This document shows positions 45,168-56,562 of a stretch of 64,000 nucleotides of DNA, piece after piece; position 1 is the stretch's first letter, and each line of letters starts with the position of its first letter. The translations under genes were made by a program, and so were the position numbers. This DNA comes from Calliopum simillimum (lineage: Eukaryota; Arthropoda; Insecta; Diptera; Lauxaniidae): assembly GCA_951812925.1 (NCBI GenBank), contig OX638369.1, positions 43,829,061 to 43,893,060 of the forward strand, in the 5' to 3' direction. The notes below the pieces were generated by a model that was not told where the DNA came from, did not search any database, and worked only from the letters and a program-made list of their open reading frames with translations.

Positions 45168-47267
45168 GGTTCACGGCGAGCCTTAACCAAAATAAAGTTT
45201 TATATCAACCACGTAAAATTCGGCGTATGCAGGATTATTCTACTTAAAAACACTAATTAATAACTGTAAATAAAAGTTTCGTACCTGATCGTCTGAAGAA
45301 GATATTGCATTTTTACTAATTTTTTTTCTTTCAGTGCATTTATTTTCATATTGTTTTAAGTTTGAAGAAAAAAATAAAAAACTGAGTATGCAGAAAATTT
45401 TCTGCATGTTTTTAAATTTTAAAACTGCAAACCAAAAAACCCTAGCTGATTCCATTCAGGAAATATTGAATTTTAAACTATTTTTTATGCTTTTTTTAAA
45501 GAAATCGGTTTTTTCGTATTTAAGACAAACACAAACAAAAACCAGAAACACTAATAGTCATTCCAGATGTAATTTTTGATGCTTAATTCAAATCCGCTCT
45601 TAGAATTGCTATATTACGTCTGAGTTTTGAGATATTCTTACATAAAAGTTTAAAGGACACCATTTTTTCCTATTTTTTAAGTTATATAACAAGACAAGGT
45701 AATTTTAAGCCGAAAAATCTGGTATGAAAACTAATAGCCCTAGTTTTTTTCTTCAAAACACAATTAGACCAATATCGATATCTTTTTTTTTGTCGGAGAT
45801 ATCTTAACCTAAAATGCTAAAAAAGTACAAAAACACGATTTTTGGCTATATTGAATGTCATATGCAGGACGCACAAAATTTTTCTGTGAACTTTTACTAC
45901 CAGAATCATTTGGTACTTTTTTTTGGCTTCAAATCGAGCCATCAAAAGGCTATTTATAATATTTCTCTGCAAAGTTATGATAATTTTAAAATCACATCAT
46001 GAAACTCAAAGTGAAAAATCTCGGTTTTTGGCTATATTTGAGGTTGTATACAATACGGACGAACTTCGCCTGCCCTTTTTTTCTGAACGAATCATGTAAT
46101 ACGATTCTTTATCTCCAAAATGAGCTACAAAGTGGTCTCTTGTGATTGTTTTCTACAAAGTTATGACTATTTTAAGATGCCATGCTGCAGCAATATAATA
46201 AATACTCGTACACTATATTTTAGTGACACCCCTGTGAGTTTGCACTCCATAATGTAATTTTAAATGGTCATAACTTTGTAGAAAACAATCACAGGACACC
46301 ACTTTGTAGCTCATTTTGGAGATAAAGAATGGTATTACATGATTCGTTCAGAAAAAAAGGGCAGGCGAAGTTCGTCCGTATTGTATACAACCTCAAATAT
46401 AGCCAAAAACCGAGATTTTTCACTTTGAGTTTCATGATGTGATTTTAAAATTATCATAACTTTGCAGAGAAATATTATAAATAACCTTTTGATGGCTCGA
46501 TTTGAAGCCAAAAAAAAGTACCAAATGATTCTGGTAGTAAAAGTTCACAGAAAAATTTTGTGCGTCCTGCATATGACATTCAATATAGCCAAAAATCGTG
46601 TTTTTGTACTTTTTTAGCATTTTAGGTTAAGATATCTCCGACAAAAAAAAAAGATATCGATATTGGTCCAATTGTGTTTTGAAGAAAAAAACCAGGGCTA
46701 TTAGTTTTCATACCAGATTTTTCGGCTTAAAATTACCTTGTCTTGTTATATAACTTAAAAAATAGGAAAAAATGGTGTCCTTTAAACTTTTATGTAAGAA
46801 TATCTCAAAACCCAGACGTAATATAGCAATTCTAAGAGCGGATTTGAATTAAGCATCAAAAATTACATCTGGAATGACTATTAGTGTTTCTGGTTTTTGT
46901 TTGTGTTTGTCTTAAATACGAAAAAACCGATTTCTTTAAAAAAAGCATAAAAAATAGTTTAAAATTCAATATTTCCTGAATGGAATCAGCTAGGGTTTTT
47001 TGGTTTGCAGTTTAAAAATTTAAAAACATGCAGAAAATTTTCTGCATACTCAGTTTTTTATTTTTTTCTTCAAACTTAAAACAATATGAAAATAAATGCA
47101 CTCAAAGAAAAAAAATTAGTAAAAATGCAATATCTTCTTCAGACGATCAGGTACGAAACTTTTATTTACAGTTATTAATTAGTGTTTTTAAGTAGAATAA
47201 TCCTGCATACGCCGAATTTTACGTGGTTGATATAAAACTTTATTTTGGTTAAGGCTCGCCGTGGGTT
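45168..47267. mobile_element. 2.1 kb foldback element with nearly identical 1 kb arms
   Basis: Arms 45172 to about 46180 and about 46255 to 47263 are inverted copies with very few differences, from CACGGCGAGCCTTAAC at the outside to AAAGTTATGACTATTTTAA at the centre. A 70-75 bp unpaired loop remains. GGTT lies immediately outside both ends (45168-45171 and 47264-47267), consistent with a 4 bp TSD. The 62-codon frames at 45814-46002 and 46432-46620 are the same sequence mirrored (one residue differs), not genes. No transposase. Superfamily not assigned. Confidence 0.85.
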
Positions 47268-47289
47268 ATTGTTGTATACATATTTGTTA

Positions 47290-49020
47290 AATTAAGTGAA
47301 ACAGGTTACAGGATTTTAAGAAAAATATAACCTTTTGAATAGATGTTATACTGGGGTGGGTAAGATGAAATAAAGGATCAGTGTTAGTGAAGATTTGGTT
47401 TCTGTTCATTCTAAAAGAGGGACACTTGGATAATAGGTGGGCTATAGTAATTTGTGTTGAAGAGTTGCAGTAAGGACAGTAGGGGGAATGGTTTTTATCT
47501 ATTTAATGCAAGTGAGTTAAACAAGTATGGCCTAGTCTTAGGCGTTCATACTTAACTAAATCAGGCCTATTCAAGTCGCAGTGATGAAATTTTAAAAATT
47601 TATTTATATTTATCTTGTTTTTATTGATATCTTGATACCATTTGGAAGTAAGCGGCCATAGCAGCCCCAGGTTTTCATTTAAGATTGATTTTGAGTAATT
47701 TTTTATATCTTTTGCGTTCCAATTTGGTGAATTTAGAAGTGGAGATTTTGTTGCCAATTTTGCAGCTTGATCAGCGAATTCGTTGCCGAGTATTTGGACA
47801 TGGCCAGGAACCCATACTAGTACTATTTTAGGAAATAAGTCTACTAGTAAGTTTTTGATAGATTAAGGATAGAAACTATTGTTATCGGGATTAGATATAA
47901 CGTCAATAGAAGATAGAGAGTCAGAACATATAGCGTATTTTCCTGCCTTTGTTGAGAAGTATGTAATTGCTTCGAAAATTGCGATTATTTCTGCAGAAAA
48001 TATGGTAGAGTAATGTGGAATGAGTGCAATTTTAATTATGGTGTTTGATGTCGTTATACTGTAGCTAGTGGAGTTATCATCTTTTGAGCCATCAGTATAG
48101 ATCATTGTGTAGTTATTAAGCTTATTTTGAATTTCTAAAAACAACTGTTGGTATGTTAGAGGAGCAGTAGATACTTTTGGAAGCTTACGGAGGGATGTGT
48201 TAAGTATTACGGGATTGAAAAGCCAAGAAGGAACGGTAGATTGTTTTAGTTTTATTGGTTTATATGGCAATTCTAACTGATTACATAGTAAAATGCATCT
48301 GTGTATTACTGAGTTGACCTTTGGGGGTTTTGATTTCGATATTTTACAAATTATTGGTGCTCAAAAAGTATCAGAGCTTGAGAGTAATGTCTGGCAAAGT
48401 TTGGTGGTAATGTAGTCTCTTCTGTTTTCTATGGTTTTTGTGTTCGATTCAAAAAGGATATTATTAATTGGTGTTGTCTTGAAGGCTCCTAATGCCATCC
48501 GCAGTGAAGAGTAGAGCATAGTTTTTAATTTTTTTAGAGTCGATTTGGGACTATAACCATAAAGAAATACAATTAGAGCATTAACGACCGAGATCAGTGT
48601 GTAAGAACTGCAGTTGAATTTGTGGTGTGATAAGCATTTTACTACATTAAGCTTGGTTGATAATTTTAAGTGTAAATCATCAATGTGATTATTCCAGCTA
48701 TATCTTTTATTAATGATTACACCCAGTATTTTGAGTTTATCGACATTATCTATTGTAAAATTATGCGACTGAATGACGCAAGAGCACTCTTTTTTCCTAC
48801 AAATATGCAGGTGTTTGCATTTCGAAGCCGATAGTTTGGCACCAGAATAGTTACACCAAGACAAAATGTCACTTACAAGCGTACTTATATCAAGTGTAAT
48901 ATTTTTAGATTTGTTAAGTCTGCGTATGATGTGAAAATCGTCTGCATAAGCGCAAAAGTCAAACTGTTTGTGAGATGAAATAATATTGCTGAGTTTATTG
49001 AAGGCAATAAGAAAAGAATG
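47290..49020 (-). pseudogene. I-like ORF2, 3' half: RT C-terminal part, RNase H and zinc-finger-like tail
   Basis: Coding resumes on the minus strand after the inserted element with FLIAFNKL and the RT active-site box CAYADDFHII (near 48940). The thumb region follows, to a stop at 48360. RNase H follows: IYTDGSK (first Asp), FSAEIIAI (Glu), CSDSLSS (Asp), then a stop at 47862 and, in frame after it, VWVPGHVQ and GNEFADQAAK (last Asp). The tail has RLRLGHTCLTH and, beyond a stop at 47502, CPYCN and LLSKCPSF, the HHCC-like end. All four RNase H acidic residues survive, but at least three stops block translation. Confidence 0.82.
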
Positions 49021-50007
49021 AAAGAAACACAGAGAGAACAACAACAACATGGGAAAAATCTGTCACAGCCTCCACCAACAAATGCAGCAACAACAAACAC
49101 ACAAACTCAGAACAAATTATCTTTAGAGCAAGTGCATAAAGAACTAAAATCCATGATCGCAAATGCTATTACTCTTATCTGTTCTCTGCAAGGAGAAAAT
49201 AATGCCTTAAGATGCACTGTTGTGGACTTACAAAAACAGTGTAACAACAATTATGATCAGATGGAAGCACTCTCAACTAAAATTGAAGAACTAGAGAAAA
49301 ATATAGTGAGTCAGTTTAGTAATGAGTTAAATGCTCAAGGTAGTGTTTTGCAAACTGTTACTGAGAAAGTAACCCAGCTGGAAAAACGTGCCGCTGATGT
49401 AGATGCGCTTACAACAGAAGTCAATGATTTAAAAACTCGACTTACAAAATATGATAATGCAGCTGTTTCCTGTGATCTTAGATTGAGCGGCATTCCACAT
49501 TCTGAAGGGGAAAATCTTCATGGTATACTTTCTACAATTTTTACATCTATTAACATCAATCCGCCCAATGTTAAAAATATCTTTCGACTCAATCAGAGTA
49601 AAGATTCTCCCACTTTCAACAAAGACTCTACGATCGTTGTGAAATTTGAAACACCCTTAGATAGGAATTTCGTCCTCTACTCTGCAGCTAAATTTCGTCG
49701 CGCGAATGAAAATAAGCTATGCTTGCAGCTTGCTGGTTTTCAATCAACTGAACGGTTTTATGTGAATGAGGGTCTTACAAAAACAAACTCTGAAATTCTT
49801 CGAACAGCTCTACTCTACAAAAAGCAAAATCAGATAGCTGCTGCTTTTACTCGCCGTGGCATCGTTCATGTAAAACTGAAAGTAAATGGCAACGCTATTC
49901 CTGTTTGTTCCACGGATTTTCTCGTTGAAAAGGTTGGATCTCTTAAAAACAACACTGTGCCCTCAAACAACAACAGTAACAATTTTTTTCGTGAGCCCAC
50001 AGTTTAA
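49018..50007 (+). CDS. ORF1 protein of the nested Jockey/CR1-type retrotransposon
   Basis: A 329-residue open frame. After a Gln/Thr/Pro-rich N-terminus (to about residue 40), residues about 45-145 have the heptad pattern of a coiled coil (e.g. KIEELEKNIVSQF, EKRAADVDALTTEVNDLKTR). Then follow an RRM-like and C-terminal region: LRLSGIPHSEGENL, FRLNQSKDSP, VVKFETPLDRNFVL and ERFYVNEGLTK. This layout (coiled coil, RRM-like, C-terminal domain) matches L1-like ORF1 proteins that bind element RNA. No CCHC knuckle is present. The chosen ATG sits at the host/element junction, so the true N-terminus may be longer in full-length copies. Likely translatable if transcribed. Confidence 0.82.
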   Translation: MKETQREQQQHGKNLSQPPPTNAATTNTQTQNKLSLEQVHKELKSMIANAITLICSLQGENNALRCTVVDLQKQCNNNYDQMEALSTKIEELEKNIVSQFSNELNAQGSVLQTVTEKVTQLEKRAADVDALTTEVNDLKTRLTKYDNAAVSCDLRLSGIPHSEGENLHGILSTIFTSININPPNVKNIFRLNQSKDSPTFNKDSTIVVKFETPLDRNFVLYSAAKFRRANENKLCLQLAGFQSTERFYVNEGLTKTNSEILRTALLYKKQNQIAAAFTRRGIVHVKLKVNGNAIPVCSTDFLVEKVGSLKNNTVPSNNNSNNFFREPTV

Positions 50008-50177
50008 ACGCTATCATATTTTTAAAAACATTCTGCATATTATGAATTTTTATATCTTAAAATTTATCTTTAACCTTACATTTTTGCTTTTCATATTTTT
50101 AAGCGGTACAATGAAGAATACTGAATTTTACAATAAGCACGCGTTAAATAGGATCAAATTTTTGGCAAATTATAAGC

Positions 50178-52979
50178 ATGTCAAGCTCTTTTAGTACCGA
50201 AAGCATCTGTTCCAAAGACAATGTTTATAATTTAATTCGAATACTTTCAAAACAAAAAAAAGGGTTTAAAGTCTGTCATATAAATGCACAGAGCCTTATT
50301 AAAAAAATCGATGAGTTCAGATACATTTTTGAGTGTTCTGGAGTAGACGTTGTTTGTGTTAGTGAAACGTGGTTCAACAATGATATGCACGATTCTCTTT
50401 TTCATTTAAATGGATTTAAGCTCTTTCGTGCGGATAGGGTACGTCATGCAGGTGGCGTAGCAATCTACGTGAGGGACAAAATTACATCTAGAGTTATTTC
50501 AAAGTCACAACCTGACAGCATTATTGAATATTTGATGCTTTCGATCTCATATGACAACCGAAATTTGTTCTTAGGATGTGTTTATAGGCCAAACCGTTTT
50601 TTAGACTTATCACCTTTTTTTAAATTTTTAGAGAATGCTGCTCTTCCTTTTTCTGAAATCATAATTACAGGTGACTGGAACAGTAACTTGTTAAGAGAAA
50701 ATCATTTGGCTCTCAGTATGCAAAGCCTTGGTTTGTTTTCTGTAAATTCTTCCATACCAACTCATTATACTAACACAACCAGTACTTTATTGGATTTATT
50801 CTTTGTGAGCCTGAAAAACAAAATACTTTTATACGACCAGCTCTCCGTTCCTAATTTTTCGAAGCATGATCTGATTTTTATGACTTACGACTTTGTTTTA
50901 AGTGATACCGCTCGCAGTTTCAGCTATCGTGACTTCAAAAATATTGATTATGGTCTGCTTGACTTTGCTACTTCCAACGTAAACTGGAGAATGATTTTTG
51001 ATATCGAGTCAGTAGATGATCAAGTAGAATTTTTTCAAAATAGTATTTATAATCTGTTCAATGAGTTTGTTCCTATTAAGCGAAAGCTAATTAAAGATAA
51101 ACAAAGGCCCTGGTTCAATCGTAAAATAAAAAATGAGATTTTGCTGCGAAATTGTGCGTTCAATAGGTGGAAGCGTTTCAAAACCCCCGAACTTTATCAG
51201 GAGTTCAAAATTTTACGTTCGAATGTTGTAAGAGAAGTGAAAACTGCAAAAAAGAAATTTTATGATGAAAAATTCAGTTTGGCCGTTGGTAGCAAAAGAA
51301 CATGGCAAGAGATACGTCGCATTGGTATAAATAAAAAAAATATTAGTAATTGTGAAAATGTCGATGTTGATGATCTTAATAAAAAATTCATTGATATTCC
51401 AATGCCCTCGGCTAGTGATAATACTTATCTGAATGATGTCATTTCGTTAGATCATGGTAATAATTTCAGTTTCGCTTGCGTTAGCCAAAGTGATGTTTAT
51501 AAAAGCATTACATCAGTTAAATCGAATGCCATTGGCTATGACGAAATAAACCCTATTTTTTTTAAAATTTTGCTTCCGAGGATACTCCCTTACATAACTC
51601 ATATCTTTAATACGGTGCTCACAAAGTCTATCTTTCCAAAATGCTGGAAAAAAGTAAAAATTATTCCGGTACCGAAATCTCAAGATGAATTTCGCCCAAT
51701 CGCAATTCTTTCTTTTTTATCAAAGGCTTTAGAAAGTTTACTTAATGCTCAAATAAGTAATTACTTAAACAGAAAAGATTTCATAACTGAAAAGCAATCG
51801 GGTTTCAGGGCCAGACGCAGTTGTATAACTGCCCTTATCGATGTGTCTGAGGACTTAAGACTTAATTTAGATGACAATGCTGTAAGTCTTTTAACACTTT
51901 TGGATTTTTCGAAAGCTTTTGATACAGTTGACCATGAGATCTTGCTAACTAAACTCAAAAGAATTTTCAGATTTTCTCAAAGTGCAGCTAACCTGGTGTC
52001 ATCATATCTTTCGGAAAGATCACAGGCTGTCTTTGCCAACAATAGTTCATCAATTTTTCTACCCGTCAAGAGAGGTGTCCCCCAGGGATCTGTTTTAGGG
52101 CCTCTTTTCTTCTCCATGTATATCAATGACCTCCCTGATGCTTTGGGAAATTGCAAATTTCATATGTACGCTGACGATGTGCAACTTTATGCAAGTAGTA
52201 GAATTGACAAACTAATGGACTGCGTTATGTACTTGAACAGGGTTCTTGTATGTATATCCGACTGGGCACTAAAAAATGGCTTAAGTCTTAACCCTAAAAA
52301 ATCAAAATGCCTAGTTATATCAAAAAAATTTTTTGATATTTCAACATTGCCTCACCTAACATTAAGTGGTTGCAGTATTGAGTATGTTGATACGGTGAAA
52401 AATTTAGGAGTAACTTTCAATAGAACGTTGACTTGGAATAACCATATTAACAAAACTGTTGGCAAAGTTTACGGTATGCTCCGAGCACTCTGGACAACAC
52501 AATACTTCACTCCACTGCATATTCGATGTCTGCTCGCTAAAACATATCTCGTCCCTACTCTGCTTTACGGCTGTGAAATATTTTCAAATTGTGATTACTT
52601 ACATAAAAACAAACTTAACATGCTTTTTAATAACATCACTCGTTATGTTTTCGGGTTGAAACGGAGGGATCACGTTTCTCTGTATGCAAAAAAAATTTAT
52701 AATATGACTTTTGAGAATATTCTTAACTTTCGCTCGCTTCTGCTTTTGCACAAGATAGTATACTCCGCTGAACCTCTTTATTTGTTTCAAAGGTTAAATT
52801 TTTCTCGCTCTAGTCGTACAAATACAATAAACTCTCTTCGGTATTCCTGTTTAACTTCTGAAAGGCAATTCTTCATATATTCAATTCGTCTTTGGAACGA
52901 GCTTCCTACTAGTCTTAGATCCTGTAATAACGCGGTGCAATTCAAAAAACAATTGTTGATTCATTTTTCTTCTTTGTAA
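50178..52979 (+). CDS. ORF2 protein: AP-type endonuclease and reverse transcriptase, intact
   Basis: A 933-residue uninterrupted frame. The endonuclease spans about residues 30-240: HINAQS (Asn36), SETWF (Glu63), YRP, GDWN (Asp166, Asn168), TLLDLFF and SKHDL (His230). The last is usually SDH, so the Asp preceding the His is Lys here. The RT spans about 480-750: RPIAILSFLSKALE, QSGFRARRSC, DFSKAFDTVDH (catalytic Asp576), RGVPQGSVLGP and YADD (664-667), then NGLSLNPKKSK and LGVTFN. The C-terminal thumb-like region has VPTLLYGCE and LWNELPTSLR. There is no RNase H. It nicks target DNA and reverse transcribes element RNA. Coding capacity looks complete. Confidence 0.92.
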   Translation: MSSSFSTESICSKDNVYNLIRILSKQKKGFKVCHINAQSLIKKIDEFRYIFECSGVDVVCVSETWFNNDMHDSLFHLNGFKLFRADRVRHAGGVAIYVRDKITSRVISKSQPDSIIEYLMLSISYDNRNLFLGCVYRPNRFLDLSPFFKFLENAALPFSEIIITGDWNSNLLRENHLALSMQSLGLFSVNSSIPTHYTNTTSTLLDLFFVSLKNKILLYDQLSVPNFSKHDLIFMTYDFVLSDTARSFSYRDFKNIDYGLLDFATSNVNWRMIFDIESVDDQVEFFQNSIYNLFNEFVPIKRKLIKDKQRPWFNRKIKNEILLRNCAFNRWKRFKTPELYQEFKILRSNVVREVKTAKKKFYDEKFSLAVGSKRTWQEIRRIGINKKNISNCENVDVDDLNKKFIDIPMPSASDNTYLNDVISLDHGNNFSFACVSQSDVYKSITSVKSNAIGYDEINPIFFKILLPRILPYITHIFNTVLTKSIFPKCWKKVKIIPVPKSQDEFRPIAILSFLSKALESLLNAQISNYLNRKDFITEKQSGFRARRSCITALIDVSEDLRLNLDDNAVSLLTLLDFSKAFDTVDHEILLTKLKRIFRFSQSAANLVSSYLSERSQAVFANNSSSIFLPVKRGVPQGSVLGPLFFSMYINDLPDALGNCKFHMYADDVQLYASSRIDKLMDCVMYLNRVLVCISDWALKNGLSLNPKKSKCLVISKKFFDISTLPHLTLSGCSIEYVDTVKNLGVTFNRTLTWNNHINKTVGKVYGMLRALWTTQYFTPLHIRCLLAKTYLVPTLLYGCEIFSNCDYLHKNKLNMLFNNITRYVFGLKRRDHVSLYAKKIYNMTFENILNFRSLLLLHKIVYSAEPLYLFQRLNFSRSSRTNTINSLRYSCLTSERQFFIYSIRLWNELPTSLRSCNNAVQFKKQLLIHFSSL

Positions 52980-53259
52980 TACAAACTAGTAATGATAATT
53001 TTCAATTATTTACGTATGTTTAATTGTTTTGTTCTTTCTTTCTCACTGGCCGAAATGTTAAAAGGTCAAAGTTTATAATGATGTATAAAATAATCTTAAT
53101 TTTTATTTATGTGCTTATATTTTTAAGTTTATTTACATTAACTATTTATATGATAATGTTTGCTTTGTGTTCTGTACATCTATGCTGCTGGTGCTGTTGC
53201 ATAAGGTTTTAAACTTTGTAGTACCAGGAAATCAAAATTAACTAATAAATTAAATTAAA

Positions 53260-55197
53260 TTAAATAGGTGAACCTTGAGGTATTCCATTGAATAGAGGGC
53301 GAGTTTTAGAATGCTGTGTACTAACACGAATCTTAATTTCTCTTTTAGTCATAAAGTTTAAGACATAATTTATTATCTTGGGACCAAGTTTCCATTCAAC
53401 CAGTTGGTTGATAATTGTGTGTACACCAATTTTCTCAAAAGCTTTGGCGAAGCCCAGAGATATTACAGATAAATGGTTTTTCTTTGATAAGCAGTCAGTA
53501 ATCTGGTAGTCTAAATAAATTAGAGAGTCCGTTACAGATTTACCTTTCTTGAAGCCCATTTGTCGACTATTGATCAATTTGCCAGATGTGACAAACCACC
53601 ATAATCGATTCGAAATTATCTTGTCTAAAACTTTTGGGGAGCAGGGATTGAGGGAGATAGGTCTGTAGGAATCTATCGCTGTTTTGTCCGAGCCAGGTTT
53701 GTGAATAGGTATTATGGTACTAACTTTAAATGCTTGGGGAATGAAATTATTAAATATATTATTGTAGAGGTTTAACAGTCTCTGTTTGATGGAGAAAGAC
53801 ATATTTTTTAACATAGGATACGAGATCCTGTCAGCTCCAGGAGTTTTTCCTTTAAGGTTATTTAGCGCTATTGTTAATTCTAGGAGACTTATGTCTTTTT
53901 CTATAAGCAGTGCATTTTTATTGTGGGTAAATGATGGGAGGTTGGATAAAGAGGATTCCTTTTTTTCTCGAAAGAGGCTTGGAAAGTTTATGTCTGCTGA
54001 TGCCTCGGACCAGTATTTGCAAAATTCTTCTGTTATTGTAGTTTTGTCAGTAATAAGGTGAAGATTTGAGTTTGGAGATTTAATTGAATGAATATTAGGA
54101 GAAGAGTTAAGACCACAAAATGGTCTAATGTTGGACCATATTTTGAGGGGAGGAGTTTTAGAGTTAATATCAGATGTAAACTTTTGGATTGATTCCCTTT
54201 TAGAAATTTTTAATTCGCGCCTGAACAAAGCGTAGGACTTTTTATAGTTCAAAATATTCTATAGTGAAATGTTTCTTTTTAAAATATGCCATAACCTATT
54301 TCTGTCACGTTTTAAATCATCCAACTTTTTGTTCCACCAAGGTACATGTCGGTTCCGATATTTTGAATGATTTTGAGGTATAGCTTCATTTGCACTTTGT
54401 ATAATAATTCTATGAATATTGGCTGTTTCTTTATTGATATTATTGCTCGGTATTACGATCTCATTGAATTTGTCTGTTAGGTTTTGAAACTTATTCCAGT
54501 TTGCGATTGGAGTGATAAATTTGGGCCTTGATTTTATGTAAGTACTGTTTGTTGTGAAAAGAGTAATTGCAATGGGGAAGTGATCGCTTCCAGAGAGATC
54601 GTTAACTATATTCCATTTGGATTGAGGAGCGAGAGTTGGTGAGCAAAAGGACAAATCAATGTGCGTGAAAGAGTGGTGGGTACTAAAATGAGTTGGCGAT
54701 CCGTCGTTGAGTATAATGAAGTTAGATAGATCTAAAAATTTTGAGAGAATATTACCTCTACGATTGTTTTTTGGAGAGCCCCATTTGCGGTGCCAGCCAT
54801 TGAAATCACCCGTAACTAAACACGGAAGAGTGTTATCAAAAACATTTTTTAGGTTATGGGTACTAAATTGCTTTTTTGGTGGAATATAAGAAAAGAAAAT
54901 AATAAATTTTGTTTTGGAGTAGACTATTGCAGCAATTGAGTCGAAATCATTGCTGAGACTAATTACATTATGTTGAAGGGAGTTGTGGATGAGCAAAGCA
55001 ACGCCGCCATATGTGTTTTGAGAAGAATTGAGAGTATATAGTTGGTAATTTATTGGTATGGGGATATTAGAGTTGGAATGAAGGTGAGTTTCTTGTAGTG
55101 TTATGATTTTGGGGTTATGGGATTTAATTAGGATCTGCAAGTGTTCATAATTATTAATATAACCTTTGATATTCCACTGAAGTAAACTAAGTGACAT
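53260..55197 (-). pseudogene. I-like ORF2, 5' half: endonuclease and N-terminal RT
   Basis: Begins MSLSLLQWNIKGYINNYEHL. AP endonuclease motifs are all present: QWNIKG, LQETHLH, SYIPP, GDFNGWHRKWG, HIDLSF and SGSDHFPI. A stop/frameshift at 54258-54252 separates it from the RT start (53260-54252): LKGKTPGADRISY, STIIPIHKPGSDK, YRPISLNPCSPKVLDKI and QMGFKKGKSVTDSL. It continues through LGFAKAFEKI, where the usual first catalytic Asp is Gly, to GIPQGSPI, where the nested retrotransposon cuts it off. The frameshift, the Asp loss and the insertion make it non-functional. Confidence 0.85.
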
Positions 55198-55307
55198 ATT
55201 TTATCATGTATATAGATATAGATATGTTTATACTTATGTAAATGTATACTAGTGAAAATACTTTTAAAATAGCATTACGTATTATAAATAATATGCTTAG
55301 AATAGAT

Positions 55308-56562
55308 CTAAGTATCCATTTCAAAATCGAGTTCTTCGTGGTCATCGTTGTCTACAAAAGGATTTATGTTGGATGCAGAAGAGATACCAGGCTTATTGTT
55401 TGATCTGGCTTTTGCTTTCAGCTGTGATTTAAGGCGGTTTGAAATATTCTTAGGTAGGATCTTCAATTTGGTGTCAGTAATTTTTTGGCATTGAAGAGAT
55501 GTCCGAATTGGAGCGTTGAGGTTCGTTCGCGAGTGTGCTCGGCGAGCTGCTGTTTGTTGATTTTTGGGATTTAGTGTTGGTGTTGGTATGTTGATGTTGG
55601 TCTTGTAAAGGTTTGTCATTAGATTGAACGGGAGAGGAAAACATGTCATTGCTGTAATTATTAGCTGATCGGAGAGTAGATGAATAAGTTGTATTGTCGT
55701 GTTGGTGACGCTCATTGTAAATTTTTATTGCTGTTCTTGAATCTGTTTTCTGTAGGGTTCTTATTGCTTGGAGTTCTTTATGTTTAATAAAAATTGGGCA
55801 CTTTTTATCAACTGAGCTGTGGTTGCTATTAGGAATATCATTTTCTTTGCAGTTTATGCATGTTTTTTCTTTGTCGCATTCTTCTTTGAGTTCGGTATTC
55901 ACGTGTTCTACATTGCCGCAATTAGCACACATTTGGATTTTGCTCTCGCAAAATCTTGTGATGTGACCAAGACGAAAGCAAGTTTTGCATCTTAAGGGGA
56001 GAGGAATATAAGGGCGAACATTAACTTTTTGGTACCCTACATTTATTTCATTTGGAAGATTTGGAACTGAGAATGTTAAAACAATCAATCCTGTTTCTTT
56101 AATCTGATCGTTTTCCTTTTTGGTTATTTTTTTAACTACAGAGATGTTTTGGTGTTGAAGCTCCAGTAATAATTCATCTTCTGGAATTTCTCTAAGATCA
56201 TTACTGTATATAACCCCCTTGGAAGTATTAAGAGTGTTATGCTCAGATATATCAACTTTTATGTTTTGTGTAATTCCAGTTAGTTTAATAAGTTTTGTAG
56301 CTTGAGCAAGATTGGTTGTCTTAATAAGAATACTGCCATTACGAAGTTTTTTACAGGTATCGACTTCACCGCTGCAAACATTATCAATCACTTTTTTTAT
56401 GAGGAATGGTGAAACGTTGGTCATAGTATCACTGCTGTCTTTTCGAGTCATTACTAGGTATTTAGGGACAGGAGAAGTTGTTTTCAGTGTTTTTGAATTG
56501 TCTCTTTCAAGTAGAGGTTGGGCAGGTTGATTTCGTCTGTCACGATCAGGCGGTTCAGGCAT
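55308..56562 (-). pseudogene. I-like ORF1 (Gag-like, CCHC zinc knuckles), one frameshift
   Basis: From MPEPPDRDRRNQPAQP (56562), the protein has a basic/Pro-rich start, an RNA-binding-like middle and a zinc-knuckle cluster: CKTCFRLGHITRFC, CANCGNVEHVNTELKEEC and CINCKEN...HSSVDKKC. It then has a KHKELQAIRTLQK block and an Asn/Ser/Thr-rich tail. The first frame closes at 55474. The overlapping frame (to 55308) continues with an acidic end DNDDHEELDFEMDT, so a frameshift near 55480-55500 splits the C-terminus. ORF2 starts about 110 bp downstream. It would bind and package element RNA if intact. Confidence 0.82.

Larger units (their letters stand above)
49018..53267 (+). mobile_element. Jockey/CR1-type non-LTR retrotransposon with intact ORFs, inserted in the I-like RT gene
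   Basis: Contains ORF1 (49018-50007), a 170 bp spacer, ORF2 (50178-52979) and a 3' UTR ending in (TTAAA)n-like repeats at about 53243-53267. It lies in opposite orientation to the host I-like element, splitting its RT between GIPQGSPI (53260) and FLIAF (about 49005). The 5' boundary is within about 15 bp of the ORF1 start, so any 5' UTR is missing and the copy is probably 5'-truncated. A TSD could not be established; a few host codons seem lost at the site. Confidence 0.88.

Noticed and set aside
45814..46620. Pair of near-identical 62-codon frames on opposite strands
   Set aside because: They are mirror copies in the two arms of the foldback at 45172-47263, not a gene family.
49000..53290. 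A target-site duplication for the nested Jockey/CR1-type element
   Set aside because: Several short A-rich matches (GAAT/AAAT) can be forced, but none restores the host reading frame; the junction cannot be resolved by eye.
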